This document shows positions 52,588 to 62,882 of a stretch of DNA of 64,000 bases, piece by piece. The position numbers and the translations under genes were made by a program. How positions within the stretch are numbered: position 1 is the first letter of the stretch; every line of letters starts with the position of its first letter. This DNA is from an uncultured Spirochaetales bacterium (lineage in GTDB: Bacteria > Spirochaetota > Spirochaetia > Sphaerochaetales > Sphaerochaetaceae), in NCBI GenBank assembly GCA_949297785.1, contig CASFTW010000003.1, forward strand, positions 1 to 64,000, in the 5' to 3' direction. Under the pieces are notes generated by a model. The model did not search any database. It saw nothing but the letters and a program-made list of their open reading frames with translations, and was not told the DNA's origin.

Positions 52588-53781
52588 CTAAATTGAGAAA
52601 TAAGCACCAATATTCCAGTCGAAGAAGTTTCCGTAATTCACAATGTTGCTGAGTGTGTAGCTGACTTCTCCGAAAACATGCAGCGCACCGAGCAATTCGA
52701 AGTGCAGATTCACTCCGATTTCCATGTAAAGGAAATTCTCCCAGTCGACATTTGAAGTGCTGTTGCTGGGCCTTCCGGAGGCGAGTCCCAGATCTATGAA
52801 GAGGTATCCGTAGGGGATTGTGTTGTCGGAGAGGAAGTTCGGTCCGTAGACATAGAATTTGAACTGGTTCTGTATGACGAATGGAAGATTTGTATAACCC
52901 AGTCCCGGGAATGAGATTGTGTCGGCAAGTTTGGGGACGGCATCACCGAGCAGCAACTGTGCATAAAGACGGTCCTCGATCACGAGTGAAAGCCTGTTCC
53001 ATCTCTTCCAGTCTTCCCTGTTGTAGATAACCTTTGCATATGTGACATCGGCCGCCAGCTTGTAGTAGTCGACTTTGGTATCGAAGAATTTTGGAAGTTT
53101 GTTGGCAAGGAACCATGGAGCAAGGGTGATGGATGCATTGCCGTTGATTCCTTCCCTGTAGATTTTGTTCTTTTCCTGATACATATTGTCGAATGCGGCG
53201 GAGAAGCTTATTGAGTTTGCAAGAAGGTATGCGCTTCCGTTGATATCGGGCAGTGCTATGTAGTTTCTGGACTGTGCATCCCAGTATTTTTCCCCGCCAA
53301 GATTTGGATATCCTTCAAGGAATGTCTTTCCATTTCGTATATTGCTGAAAGAATCGAAAGCCTGTTCAAAGCGCACGTTTAATCCAGCATCCAGAGTCAG
53401 CAGATTCCTGTCGGTCTTGTGGTTGTAAATCATGCTGTTGCGGAAAATATAGCTTATTCCCGAATAGAAGCTTGAATAGTAGTACATGCTCTTCGTCATC
53501 TCACTGCCGTCAAGATAAGCACCGGTAACCGGATCCTGCACGACTCTTCTTTCCGTCAGCCCGAAGTTGATGTCCATGAACATTGATGTGTCTACACCGT
53601 CAAACCAGCCGAGATCGTTCACTCCCTGCTGTATTCTTGCAGAAGAGGGGAATGATGTGGTGCTGCCTCCTGCGAAGTCTGACAGATAGCCCATGCCGGC
53701 AAGAGCCGAGAACGACGAAGCCGCTGCCAGATTCATTGCCGGCAGCAGCAACAGCCATAAGAATATTTTTCCAAGTTTCAT
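52588..53781 (-). CDS. Outer-membrane beta-barrel protein, unknown
   Basis: 397 aa. Signal peptide KLGKIFLWLLLLPAMNLAAA, then alternating aromatic strands throughout (SMYYYSSFYSGISYIF, ENFLYMEIGVNLHFEL) and a terminal GAYFSI, consistent with a large outer-membrane barrel of perhaps 16 strands. No plug or TonB box. It overlaps the rlmKL stop by ATGA, so it is co-transcribed with hslO and rlmKL, an odd association with RNA modification. It does not match the Wzi-like proteins in the key blocks. The family is not recognised. Confidence 0.72.
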   Translation of the reverse strand: MKLGKIFLWLLLLPAMNLAAASSFSALAGMGYLSDFAGGSTTSFPSSARIQQGVNDLGWFDGVDTSMFMDINFGLTERRVVQDPVTGAYLDGSEMTKSMYYYSSFYSGISYIFRNSMIYNHKTDRNLLTLDAGLNVRFEQAFDSFSNIRNGKTFLEGYPNLGGEKYWDAQSRNYIALPDINGSAYLLANSISFSAAFDNMYQEKNKIYREGINGNASITLAPWFLANKLPKFFDTKVDYYKLAADVTYAKVIYNREDWKRWNRLSLVIEDRLYAQLLLGDAVPKLADTISFPGLGYTNLPFVIQNQFKFYVYGPNFLSDNTIPYGYLFIDLGLASGRPSNSTSNVDWENFLYMEIGVNLHFELLGALHVFGEVSYTLSNIVNYGNFFDWNIGAYFSI

Positions 53782-55997
53782 TTCTTAACTCTGATCACCT
53801 TGCGTTTTTCCGGACGCACTTTTATCTTGTGTCTGATGAGATAGCACTTGTGGATCTTCATATCTCTGGCAAAGTCGTCTCCGATCGTCCTTTCGCTTAT
53901 ATCTTCAACGGAATACTTGTCAAGAATATATTCATCCATTTTGAAACGCCTGAAATTGTTGCTGAAGATCATGAGACCGTCTTTCTCAAGATGCATCATT
54001 GCCGCATCAATGAGTCTTGCATGATCCTTCTGCACATCAAACGGGCGGCGTCCCTTGCTGTTGGAGAACGTCGGAGGATCGCAGAAGATGAGATCATAAC
54101 GGTCAAAGGTATCCCACAGGTATTCGATCGCATCGCTTTTATAGAAGAAGTTCTCGATGCTTGTCGGATAGCCGTTGAGCTTGAAATTCTCCATTGCCCA
54201 GTCAAGATATGTTGTCGACGTGTCGATGTTGGTTGTACTGACGGCACCTCCTTTCACTGCGTTGAGTGATGCGGTTGCCGTGTAGCAGAAAAGATTGAGG
54301 AATCTCTTTCCTTTTGCGTTTTCCTGAATGAGTGCCCTCACCGGTCTGTGATCAAGGAATATGCCGGTGTCGAGGTAATCCGTGAAGTTGACAAGGAAAT
54401 CCACTCCGTTTTCGTGGGCGACATAGAATTTGCCTTTGTTGTCCAGCTTGTTGTACTGGTCGCTTCCTTTCTGTTCCTTTCTCTGCTTCACGAAAATGTT
54501 TTCCATGTCGATTCCGGTTGCACGCTCTGTGGCAAGCACGAGTTCCTCAAGCCTTCTTTGCGCAGCTTCCCTGTCAACCGTCGCAGGAGGTGCATATTCT
54601 GCGAGATTTATGAACCTGCCGTCATACATGTCGATTGCGGCTGAATACTCAGGCATGTCGGCATCATATATGCGGTAGCAGGTGACACCCTGTTCTTCCA
54701 TCGGTTTTTTCAGGGCCTCAAGATTCTTGACCAGCCTGTTGTATGCCATCTGGGCGCCTGCTGAAAGCGGGGCGGCAAGTCTTTCTTCCTTTTTCCTGAC
54801 GGCTCTTTCAATGAGGGCCTGCTTCTCTTCATCCGTATAGACAGAGTAGTGGGCGAGCTGGCATAGAAGTCCTCCGTTGTAGAGACTGTTGGTCCTCTCC
54901 GGTTTCATGTCGATATAGCTGAGAAGATTGCTGTTTGCACACAGGAGGGAAACTTTCCAGCCTTTGAAGAAAGTCTGAAGTATTTCACCTGTTCTGCCGT
55001 AAAGCTTCTGGCAGTCAGTTTCCTTCATCCTCACGCCGTATGGAGGATCCGTGACGATGAAACCCGGACCCTGCGGAACATCTTCTTCCGCTGTTCTGGT
55101 GAAGTCTCTCACGCTGAATGTTATATAGTCATAGACACCTGCCTTGAGTGCTGCAGCCTTGGCGCTTTCAACACATTTCCGGCTTATGTCCGATGCGTAT
55201 ATCCTGATGTCCCTTGAACGTGCAGCTTCCGCCCTGTCGCTCAGTTCATCAAGCACTTTGCTGTATGTCTCCTCATCGAAGTTGAACAGCTTCTCAAATG
55301 CATAAGGCTCCTTCCTTGTCAGGCCCGGTGCAATGTCGGCTGCTATCTGGGCTGCCTCCACGGGAATTGTTCCGATTCCGCAGAACGGGTCAAGCAGAGG
55401 GGCAGGGGAACCGTCGAGCACGCTTTTATACCATTCACTTCTGTAAAGCACTGCGGATGCGAGATGTTCTTTGAGCACGGCCTCATTGTCTCCTGAGCGG
55501 TATCCTCTTCTGTAAAGACCTTCGCCGGAGAAGTCCGCATAGATGATGGCATTCCTCCCCTTGATGTGAAGATGGAAAGTGCAGTCGCTGTCTTCCTTGT
55601 CGACATCAGGACGGCTGCCTCCTGTTTCCTCCTTGATCCTGTCCACAATGGCATCCTTGAGCTTGAGTGCCGCAAAATGGCTGTTTTTCAGCCAGTTGCA
55701 TGCCTGAACCGTCTGTGTGATCTGGAATGTCATCTCAGGTGTGAGGTATTCATGCCATGGAACCTGCCTGCATGACTCATAAAGCTTTTCCGGGCTGTCG
55801 ATATTGTCGTCAAAATAAAGCGCAAGAAGAACCCTGCTTGCGATGCGGGTCGTCATGGTGAATCTGTAGCCCGTCTCAAGAGAGGCGGAGAACTGCACGC
55901 CTGAAGCTGTCGCCTTGACGTTTTCCGCTCCTGCCCTGAGGGCTTCCTTTACAACCAGGTCACTCTGGTTTGCTGCTGTCTGTGCAAAGAATATCAT
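53778..55997 (-). CDS. rlmL: Bifunctional 23S rRNA G2445-N2/G2069-N7 methyltransferase RlmKL
   Basis: 739 aa, the full length of RlmKL. N-terminal THUMP-type start (FFAQTAANQSDLVVKEAL), then the RlmL methyltransferase with LDPFCGIGTIPVEAAQ and catalytic DPPYGVRM (D-P-P-Y), then from about residue 490 the RlmK domain with FLNLFCYTATASLNAV for SAM and FCDPPTFSNSKG. It modifies helix 74 of 23S rRNA. Its start overlaps the end of hslO by 38 nt, so translation is coupled. The N-terminus used is the family one. Confidence 0.93.
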   Translation of the reverse strand: MIFFAQTAANQSDLVVKEALRAGAENVKATASGVQFSASLETGYRFTMTTRIASRVLLALYFDDNIDSPEKLYESCRQVPWHEYLTPEMTFQITQTVQACNWLKNSHFAALKLKDAIVDRIKEETGGSRPDVDKEDSDCTFHLHIKGRNAIIYADFSGEGLYRRGYRSGDNEAVLKEHLASAVLYRSEWYKSVLDGSPAPLLDPFCGIGTIPVEAAQIAADIAPGLTRKEPYAFEKLFNFDEETYSKVLDELSDRAEAARSRDIRIYASDISRKCVESAKAAALKAGVYDYITFSVRDFTRTAEEDVPQGPGFIVTDPPYGVRMKETDCQKLYGRTGEILQTFFKGWKVSLLCANSNLLSYIDMKPERTNSLYNGGLLCQLAHYSVYTDEEKQALIERAVRKKEERLAAPLSAGAQMAYNRLVKNLEALKKPMEEQGVTCYRIYDADMPEYSAAIDMYDGRFINLAEYAPPATVDREAAQRRLEELVLATERATGIDMENIFVKQRKEQKGSDQYNKLDNKGKFYVAHENGVDFLVNFTDYLDTGIFLDHRPVRALIQENAKGKRFLNLFCYTATASLNAVKGGAVSTTNIDTSTTYLDWAMENFKLNGYPTSIENFFYKSDAIEYLWDTFDRYDLIFCDPPTFSNSKGRRPFDVQKDHARLIDAAMMHLEKDGLMIFSNNFRRFKMDEYILDKYSVEDISERTIGDDFARDMKIHKCYLIRHKIKVRPEKRKVIRVKK

Positions 55998-56928
55998 CGG
56001 TCTTCTCCTTCTTGAAAAGCGTTTCCGTTTCGCTTTCCGTAAATGAATATATCGTTCCGCAGTTAAAGCATTCGAGATTCAATGGGAAGGTACCTGAGAG
56101 AATCTCATCTTTTTCTTTCTGCGGCAGATTTGCTAAATAATCCTCAAAACCCTTTCTTGAACAGGGACAGGAGAATGCGACAAAGCTGTTTGCAAGATGC
56201 TGCGGCTTGTAATCCCGGAATTCAGCATCCACATACTCCCTGCCGCTTACCCCGCGGCTGAGGGCTTCGCCGAGGTTCGTGAAGTGTCCCGCTTTTTCAC
56301 TCAGACTGTCAAGCAGCGTGCTGCTGCACTGCGGCATGGCCTGAATGAACAGTCCTCCGGCACCTGTCACGTTTCCGTTTCTGTCAAAATGGATCGAAAT
56401 ATAGAAAAGGGTAGGTGTCTGCTCGCTCTCATCGAAATAGAGGGCAAGATCCTTTGCTATATTTCCATATTGCAGCATCACTGTGCCGCTTACCGGTTCC
56501 TTGCTGCCTTCAAGTATTTTGCTGACCGTGATGAAGCCGGGTCCGAAGAGAGGGGAAGTATCGAGGCTCTCAAGAGGTTTTGAGAGCTTGATCGGGTTTT
56601 CAAGAAGGTATCCCCTGACAGCTCCGACTGCCCATGCTTCCACGCTGATTCCCTTTATCGGGCCTCCGCATTCTATCATCAGCTGCACCCTGTCATTGCC
56701 TTTTACTGTCGAGGAAAGCAGAAGTCCGGCAATGTAAGCCTGTCCGAGTACATATGTCTCAAGAAGACCCAGCCTGTGGTTTGCCTTCATCTGGTTGACA
56801 AGATGTGTTGCGTTGACCGCCGTAAGGCGTACCTCTCCTTCCTGGAGAAGGAATACATCCTTGGAGTCTTCGCAGACCGTTTCCAGATGTTTCAGAAGTT
56901 CCTGATTTTCAATTTTAGTCTTAATCAT
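55960..56928 (-). CDS. hslO: Redox-regulated chaperone Hsp33
   Basis: 322 aa. Hsp33 holdase activated by oxidation. The N-terminal domain reads LLETYVLGQAYIAGLLLSSTVKG and the GFITVSK region; the zinc-binding switch near the C-terminus has C-x-C (SCPCSRKG) and, about 30 residues on, C-x2-C (ECFNCGTI), the four redox Cys. The protein is about 30 residues longer at the C-terminus than E. coli Hsp33. The start codon lacks a ribosome site, while a perfect TATAAT (56943-56948) lies 14 nt before it. First gene of the hslO-rlmKL-barrel operon. Confidence 0.93.
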   Translation of the reverse strand: MIKTKIENQELLKHLETVCEDSKDVFLLQEGEVRLTAVNATHLVNQMKANHRLGLLETYVLGQAYIAGLLLSSTVKGNDRVQLMIECGGPIKGISVEAWAVGAVRGYLLENPIKLSKPLESLDTSPLFGPGFITVSKILEGSKEPVSGTVMLQYGNIAKDLALYFDESEQTPTLFYISIHFDRNGNVTGAGGLFIQAMPQCSSTLLDSLSEKAGHFTNLGEALSRGVSGREYVDAEFRDYKPQHLANSFVAFSCPCSRKGFEDYLANLPQKEKDEILSGTFPLNLECFNCGTIYSFTESETETLFKKEKTDDILCTDSSKPE

Positions 56929-56942
56929 AGTCTTACAGATGA

Positions 56943-56948
56943 ATTATA
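56943..56948 (-). promoter_or_regulatory. -10 box of hslO
   Basis: TATAAT on the minus strand, 14 nt before the ATG, so the leader would be about 7 nt. The matching -35 box is poor. Confidence 0.45.
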
Positions 56949-56996
56949 TGTAATTAGCCTCAGAGCGAAAAGGGGATTTTCCTGTACTTGTTTTTC

Positions 56997-57008
56997 ATCC
57001 GTACGGAT
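56997..57008. promoter_or_regulatory. 12-bp perfect palindrome in the hslO/lipoprotein intergenic region
   Basis: ATCCGTACGGAT reads the same on both strands and sits in the 193-nt divergent gap. It may be an operator; no regulator is known. The rest of the gap is AT-rich with several TATA-like boxes and no assigned promoter for the lipoprotein operon. Confidence 0.3.
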
Positions 57009-57121
57009 CCGCTTTCGTAAAAATAACAGACAAAATAATGATAAAATGTTCGATAACTTATATAAATAATTCTTTTAAACTGTTAGTCTTTGCGCATTCC
57101 TGCCTTTTTTAAGAGGTGTAA

Positions 57122-60100
57122 ATGTTCCTATCTGTAAAAGAATTACTTTTTTCTATCCTTATTTTGTCCGTGTTGTGTTCATGTCCGGTGACTCCACCGG
57201 TAGTTCCTCCTAGTGCATTGAACCCTCATCAGCAGCCGGATGTACCGCAAAATGTCAATGTTGTCAGCGGTTTGAATAACAGAATACGTATCTCCTGGGA
57301 CAGGGTATCCAATGCGGATTCTTATCAGGTCTGGTTTTCCGAAGCAGGAAATCCTTCAGGCAGGGAAAACACCCTTTTACAGCATAATGTGACAGTTCCC
57401 AGTGCAATTGTCGATTTGTCATCTTCTTTCGCTCCTGTCATTGATTCCGGAAAAAGCTATGATTTTTATGTAGTTGCATACCGGAGTTTTAATGGCAAAG
57501 GTTATTATTCTGAACCTTCAGATCAGGTTGAAGGTGCAATTGCCCCGCATCCTGAAGATATTTATCATCATGGGTATATTAAAGATACAGAAGTCAATAT
57601 TTATTGGAACTGTCCGACGGTTTTTTCAGTTTATGATGATGACAGGACGTTATATGCATCTGATTTTACGCTTCAATACAGTGAAGATGACGGAATTACA
57701 TGGATGGATGCTGAAAGAGATTCCGGCACGGAAGAACCTTACCTTTATCATGTGATGGATCTCAACCAGTGGCCGCAGGGGACTGTGGTGCAATTCCGCA
57801 TTCTCATGCAGATCACCGCATCTGACGGAAGTACTGTAACAGCTATCACCAGTGAACAGTTTTCCCTGCTGATTTCAAACGATATGACTCCATCCCCGGT
57901 TGAGAATGTTGAATTCACTCAGGGAAATTCTGCGGGCTCCATAAAATTGTCCTGGACTGTTCCTTTATGGACAGGGGGAGATGTAAACAGGACGAATTCA
58001 TTTTTCAAAATAGAAAGAGCAGAGTCCGGTACAGATGATTATGAAGTGCTTGTGGATGAAATCGGAAATATGAGCTGTTCTGATTCAATACTGGAGCGAG
58101 ATGGGAAGTTTGTGTTTTCAGATACAAGTGCTGAAGCTGGCAAATCTTATGATTACCGAATACTCAATGCAGCTGTAGATACTGAAAACATGCTTTGTTA
58201 CAGTCAGAATGAAACAGATGCTTATGTCGTCACGGATGCATATTTGTATCAGGGGCCAGTCATAAATGATGGTATTTCAGCACTTGTCAGCGGAAGTTTG
58301 CCGAATAGTGCTGAAATAAATTTTTCCTGGGATTATGAAAATGCTATCCCGTCAGATCTTGAGTGGAAGATAGAAAGAACGGTCATCCATCCGGATAAAG
58401 GTGAGAAAGAAGAAAAGTCATTTATCGATGCTCAGATATCACTTTCAGGGGAAGATACATATCATGCTGAAATTTATTCCTATCAGGAAAGTCTTTCATG
58501 TATGGGCTGTTTTTATACTCGGCATGAATATGTTTACCGGCCTGTTCTGGTGTTCTGTGATGGCGGAGAAATCTTCGCTTCTGCAGAAGATTATCCGGCA
58601 TTTGAAATCAGCGGTGTGCAAGATTATGTATCTCCGGATGACAGCACTCATCTTATTCTCGCTTCAGAAAACCTGATTTCAGATCTGGAAGTTGTTGAAC
58701 GCATAAACAAGCTTGAACTTAACTGGGTTGCAGATGAGCAGGCTCTGAATTCAGAATATTTCTTCATCATAGACGATGGGGAACAGCAGCCATTGACAAA
58801 TGTTATTTCAGGTGAAGGCGGTAAATGCCAGAGTGTGATCACAATGAATGACAGCAGGCATCATAAAATAACACTGGTCGGGTCTGCGGATGGAGGTTAC
58901 AGAAACATTCTGGTTCAGGATGATGTCAATGCAATCGGCTTCAGAAGCGATTTCACTTTAACTGCATCAGCCGGCAATACCCAATCATATATCGATAGGA
59001 TTTCTGTATCTTGGGCCGGCCCTTATGATGAGAATGATGGAATTATATATACTCTGCAGGTAGCGGAAGAGGGATCTGAAAACTGGTCAGATCTTGCCGT
59101 AATTCAGATGGACAGATTGTCATATGATGTGACATCTCTTGATATTTCAAAGGATTATCATTTCAGGATCAAGCTTTCAGATGAAAAGCATACAGAAGAT
59201 GAACCTGTCTTCTCATCGTCCGTATATGGCGAATTTGCCAAAGTTGCTGATATTACGGCAAGCAAAGGCATTGCCGGCAAAATAGAAATAACCTGGAATG
59301 AAGTTGAAAATGCCCAAAGTTATAATGTATACAGGTTTGAAGCGGATGCATCTGATGCTGATCCTGTAAAATTTACCTCTTCATCTGGCTCTTATATTGA
59401 CACAGTATCAGGTGACAATCCTGTAATTGCCGGTAAGAAATACATATATCTTGTTACAGCCGTTTACAATAATGACGAAACTGCTTTTGCCGATAATCCT
59501 GCATCAGCAAGTGTCAGTAATCAGTTTGAAATGGAAGAAGCAGGAAATCTCGGATATGTATACAGAGATATTGAAGTTGAAGATTTTTCTGTGACTGAGT
59601 CGTTTGAAACAGAGAACACACTGTCGCCTTATTTCAAAATAGTTTTCAAGATGGATGAGACCAACTCCGTTTATAAGATCACTGCGCAAAACGATACAGC
59701 CGGTATTATTGTGAAACTGTCTGATCTGACTGATAGAAATGGGAACATATGGACAAACGGACTTGCAGAAGATCAGAGCGGATATATTTCTCTTGATACA
59801 GAGTCTCTGATGGCGGTTGTTAATGCTGATATTGGTGTCATAGATGAAAGTTATGCAATTTCAAGCTTTTCCATTCAGGCATGGCAGTCAGAAGATAGTG
59901 ATGTGAATACTACGAAAGTACAGACTGTTGATGAAAGTCATTATAAAGATCTTGGTGTTTATGATTATCTTTTCCTGGTAAATACGGCTTTGTCATTAGA
60001 GATTAAAAAGGCTGATGAGCAGTTTCATTCGGATTGGTGGTGTACAACTGGTTGGTTTGACCCTGACCCTCAAGTGTATCATGGTGATAAAATAACAATC

Positions 60101-60487
60101 ACAAATAGTTCAGAAGCTAGTCAAAAACAAGGCTCAATAAAGCTTGATGAATATCAATATAATGGAATCCTTTTGTCATCAAATTATATCTCGACATGGG
60201 CACAAGACGATGGTGGTGTGTTTAATTCTGGTTATCGTGGTACAGATGTATTGTATAGCATTGGAAATGATTCAACAAATTGCTCTGTGAAAATTGATGT
60301 GATTAAAACTATAGATATCTCAGGAAAGAATATCAGCTTCAAAGATGCTGAAATAAAATTCATAAACATTTGTGTTGATAAAAATAATAATAGCGGATCT
60401 TATGATGTAGAGATAGTAGATGGTGTTTCAGCAACAGGAATACTGAAAACCGATCCTAAAGTCATTAAAAATATTGCCATAGGTTAA
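57122..60487 (+). CDS. Large fibronectin type III lipoprotein
   Basis: 1121 aa. The signal peptide (FLSVKELLFSILILSVLC) ends at a probable lipobox LCSC, so it should be an acylated surface or periplasmic protein. After a Pro-rich linker come about six or seven fibronectin-III-like modules, recognisable by repeats of ISWDRVSNADSYQVWFSE, LSWTVPLWTGG, ITWNEVENAQSYNVYRF and similar W-x4-D/N-A-x-S-Y-x-V strands. The last part after about residue 960 is a different beta domain (KTIDISGKNISFKDAE, NNSGSYDVEIVDG) that resembles the end of the next protein. AGAGGTG lies before the ATG. First gene of a four-gene operon. Adhesion or glycan binding is possible but not shown. Confidence 0.8.
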   Translation: MFLSVKELLFSILILSVLCSCPVTPPVVPPSALNPHQQPDVPQNVNVVSGLNNRIRISWDRVSNADSYQVWFSEAGNPSGRENTLLQHNVTVPSAIVDLSSSFAPVIDSGKSYDFYVVAYRSFNGKGYYSEPSDQVEGAIAPHPEDIYHHGYIKDTEVNIYWNCPTVFSVYDDDRTLYASDFTLQYSEDDGITWMDAERDSGTEEPYLYHVMDLNQWPQGTVVQFRILMQITASDGSTVTAITSEQFSLLISNDMTPSPVENVEFTQGNSAGSIKLSWTVPLWTGGDVNRTNSFFKIERAESGTDDYEVLVDEIGNMSCSDSILERDGKFVFSDTSAEAGKSYDYRILNAAVDTENMLCYSQNETDAYVVTDAYLYQGPVINDGISALVSGSLPNSAEINFSWDYENAIPSDLEWKIERTVIHPDKGEKEEKSFIDAQISLSGEDTYHAEIYSYQESLSCMGCFYTRHEYVYRPVLVFCDGGEIFASAEDYPAFEISGVQDYVSPDDSTHLILASENLISDLEVVERINKLELNWVADEQALNSEYFFIIDDGEQQPLTNVISGEGGKCQSVITMNDSRHHKITLVGSADGGYRNILVQDDVNAIGFRSDFTLTASAGNTQSYIDRISVSWAGPYDENDGIIYTLQVAEEGSENWSDLAVIQMDRLSYDVTSLDISKDYHFRIKLSDEKHTEDEPVFSSSVYGEFAKVADITASKGIAGKIEITWNEVENAQSYNVYRFEADASDADPVKFTSSSGSYIDTVSGDNPVIAGKKYIYLVTAVYNNDETAFADNPASASVSNQFEMEEAGNLGYVYRDIEVEDFSVTESFETENTLSPYFKIVFKMDETNSVYKITAQNDTAGIIVKLSDLTDRNGNIWTNGLAEDQSGYISLDTESLMAVVNADIGVIDESYAISSFSIQAWQSEDSDVNTTKVQTVDESHYKDLGVYDYLFLVNTALSLEIKKADEQFHSDWWCTTGWFDPDPQVYHGDKITITNSSEASQKQGSIKLDEYQYNGILLSSNYISTWAQDDGGVFNSGYRGTDVLYSIGNDSTNCSVKIDVIKTIDISGKNISFKDAEIKFINICVDKNNNSGSYDVEIVDGVSATGILKTDPKVIKNIAIG

Positions 60488-60506
60488 TGAAAGAGGTTGA
60501 AGAGAA

Positions 60507-62882
60507 ATGAAAAAAACAATTTTTATGATTATGTCAGCAGTTATGCTTTTCCTTCTGGCCTCATGTAACTGGGATGTGTTATCCAATAAGGTTTCTGAGA
60601 TAAGCGGAGGAGATTATACATCAACTTCTTTCGATATTTTCACCGGAGAAGCTCCAAGAAATCTTGTTGCATCAAAGGCTGCGTCAACCACAGATATCGG
60701 CTTATCGTTTTCTCCCGTAAAAGGTGCGGATTATTATCTTGTTTACCGTGCAGATATTCCAAGAGAATATGATGATTCTGAAATAGATCCTGATTCTCTG
60801 AAATGGGCAAGAATCGGCAGGGTTGAGCCTGTTTCTTCTGCTGATAACAGAAAGCTTTCAATTGTTGACAGCATAACTGACGATTTTGAATCTTCAAATG
60901 GAGACGGCAAGGATTTTACAAAATTCCTTTACAGGGTGCAGGCCGGAAGCGTATATACAGATACTTACTATCCGATTGAAGGAAAAATGTCCGACATCGT
61001 AATAGGATATACTTTGGCTCCACCTTCCGGTATGACTTCTTCTGCTGGAGACTTTGAGGACAGAATTGAACTGACATGGCAGCAGAGCGATGGTGCCCAG
61101 TCATATGACCTTTATTATACGGATGACGTGACAAAAGATAATATTGATGACTGGAATCTGATCGCAAGAAACATTCCGTACAATGCCCAGAGTGATACGA
61201 TCGGCTATACCTTCAGACCAGCTGAAAATGAAAAAGGTAAAATACTTTATTTTACGACATTGTCTGTAGGCCGGAGCGGAAGAAGTGACAGGAGCAGCTA
61301 TAGCAGCGGTTATACTTTTGTTGCAGGTGCTCCTGAGGAACCTGAAAATGTGCAGGTTTCCATGTATGAATATCCGGACAGAATCAGTATTTCCTGGGAT
61401 AAATTTGATGTTGAAGATAAAACCGATGATCAGGGAAGAAGCTACGAATATGAATGGACAATATTGAGAACTGATGATAAAGGCGGTGACGAAATTCAGG
61501 TTCTCAATTTTAAAAGTGCGGACTTCGCTTCAGTACCCGGACTTGTTTTTGATGAATCGGCAAAAAAATACATATATTCTGATACCAGTAATATTGAGCC
61601 ATATGTAGTTTATACTTACACGATTTATGCCAGCTGTCTTGTTGATACAGCAGAGGGCCTGGTGCTTACCCCCGGGAAATCAAAAACAGATATTACAGGT
61701 GCTGTTATTGCTCCATCAAAGGATAATAACCTGACTGTTGATTTTGACACTGATGTATTCACATTGACACTGGGAACACCTGAAGGTTTTACCGCTGAGA
61801 AAGGCTGGGAATATGTGATTCAGGGCAGAATGAACAATGAATTGCAGTCTTATTCCGGTAACTGGGAAGAGCTTGCACGCATGGATGTCAGTGAGAATTC
61901 CGTATATGAATATACCTATGAAGAAGGCGTGTCTGCTTGCAATGAATTCAGAGTGGCAATCGCCAATCGTGAAGGTTATGTTTCTGTTTATACTGATACG
62001 ATTACAGCTTCGAACAAGCATTCAGCACCTGTATTCAATGTAACCAGAAATTATTACAGTTCTTCATTTGATACAGCTGACATGAATCTCAATCATGGTG
62101 GAATTTATCCGGTTCTGCTCAAGATTGACGATCAGGATTATCAGGGATATGAAGTGCAGGCAAACTATAATGGACTTGAAATAGGATCCTTTATTGATTT
62201 TGCTTCAGCCTTTGAAAATGCTGATTTGAATTTGAGTGAAAAAGATTTGGCGCCTGAACGCGTGTTTGAGCAGTATGAGTACAGAGTCCGCGGTGTTGAT
62301 AAATACGGATCTTACACACAGTGGTCTGATGTCCAGGTCGGATATGGTGCACTTACTCCGGACAAGTTCATCAAAACTTTCGAGGCATTTTCCCTCAAAC
62401 CATGGGAGTTTGTAAACAATGAAGAAATTGCAACATACTATCCCAATCTCATTTCGAAATGGCTTGCATCGGAAATATATAACAAGATCATTCAGAAAGG
62501 CACCGGAAGCCTTACAGATAGCAATCTGTTGGGAGGAAAGGAAAAGTTTATATACGAAAACACTGATTACCATGGCGGGACAATAGGCTATTCTTCGTAT
62601 GCAAGCGGATTATCCGGTGAGATCTCTTTTGTGTACAAAAATGCAGGTGAAACGGAAGGCATCCTGTCTAACGGACGGTACAACATGCACAGTGTCAATT
62701 CAAGCGGAAACGGTAATTCTGTTGACGGAACTGTTAGCGTAGAAGGAATGTACCCTGCAACAGTTTATTTCAATTCACTGGTTGTACGGGATTATGCTTT
62801 TTCTGGAAACTACAATGTAGTGCTTAAATACGATGGAGAGGAGGTGACAACGGATGTTGCTGCGACGACCAATGACTTTTAA
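60507..62882 (+). CDS. Fibronectin type III lipoprotein (second)
   Basis: 791 aa. A good lipoprotein signal (KKTIFMIMSAVMLFLLASC, lipobox L-A-S-C). Fibronectin-III-like modules follow: IGLSFSPVKGADYYLVYRA, IELTWQQSDGAQSYDLYYT, ISISWDKFDVEDK. The C-terminal domain (GTVSVEGMYPATVYFNSLVVRD, FSGNYNVVLKYDGEEV) corresponds in layout to that of the first lipoprotein, so the two are paralogues. It begins 19 nt after the first gene and overlaps the next by 29 nt. The ribosome site is AAGAGG about 11 nt upstream. Function unknown; probably part of a surface complex with its neighbours. Confidence 0.82.
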   Translation: MKKTIFMIMSAVMLFLLASCNWDVLSNKVSEISGGDYTSTSFDIFTGEAPRNLVASKAASTTDIGLSFSPVKGADYYLVYRADIPREYDDSEIDPDSLKWARIGRVEPVSSADNRKLSIVDSITDDFESSNGDGKDFTKFLYRVQAGSVYTDTYYPIEGKMSDIVIGYTLAPPSGMTSSAGDFEDRIELTWQQSDGAQSYDLYYTDDVTKDNIDDWNLIARNIPYNAQSDTIGYTFRPAENEKGKILYFTTLSVGRSGRSDRSSYSSGYTFVAGAPEEPENVQVSMYEYPDRISISWDKFDVEDKTDDQGRSYEYEWTILRTDDKGGDEIQVLNFKSADFASVPGLVFDESAKKYIYSDTSNIEPYVVYTYTIYASCLVDTAEGLVLTPGKSKTDITGAVIAPSKDNNLTVDFDTDVFTLTLGTPEGFTAEKGWEYVIQGRMNNELQSYSGNWEELARMDVSENSVYEYTYEEGVSACNEFRVAIANREGYVSVYTDTITASNKHSAPVFNVTRNYYSSSFDTADMNLNHGGIYPVLLKIDDQDYQGYEVQANYNGLEIGSFIDFASAFENADLNLSEKDLAPERVFEQYEYRVRGVDKYGSYTQWSDVQVGYGALTPDKFIKTFEAFSLKPWEFVNNEEIATYYPNLISKWLASEIYNKIIQKGTGSLTDSNLLGGKEKFIYENTDYHGGTIGYSSYASGLSGEISFVYKNAGETEGILSNGRYNMHSVNSSGNGNSVDGTVSVEGMYPATVYFNSLVVRDYAFSGNYNVVLKYDGEEVTTDVAATTNDF

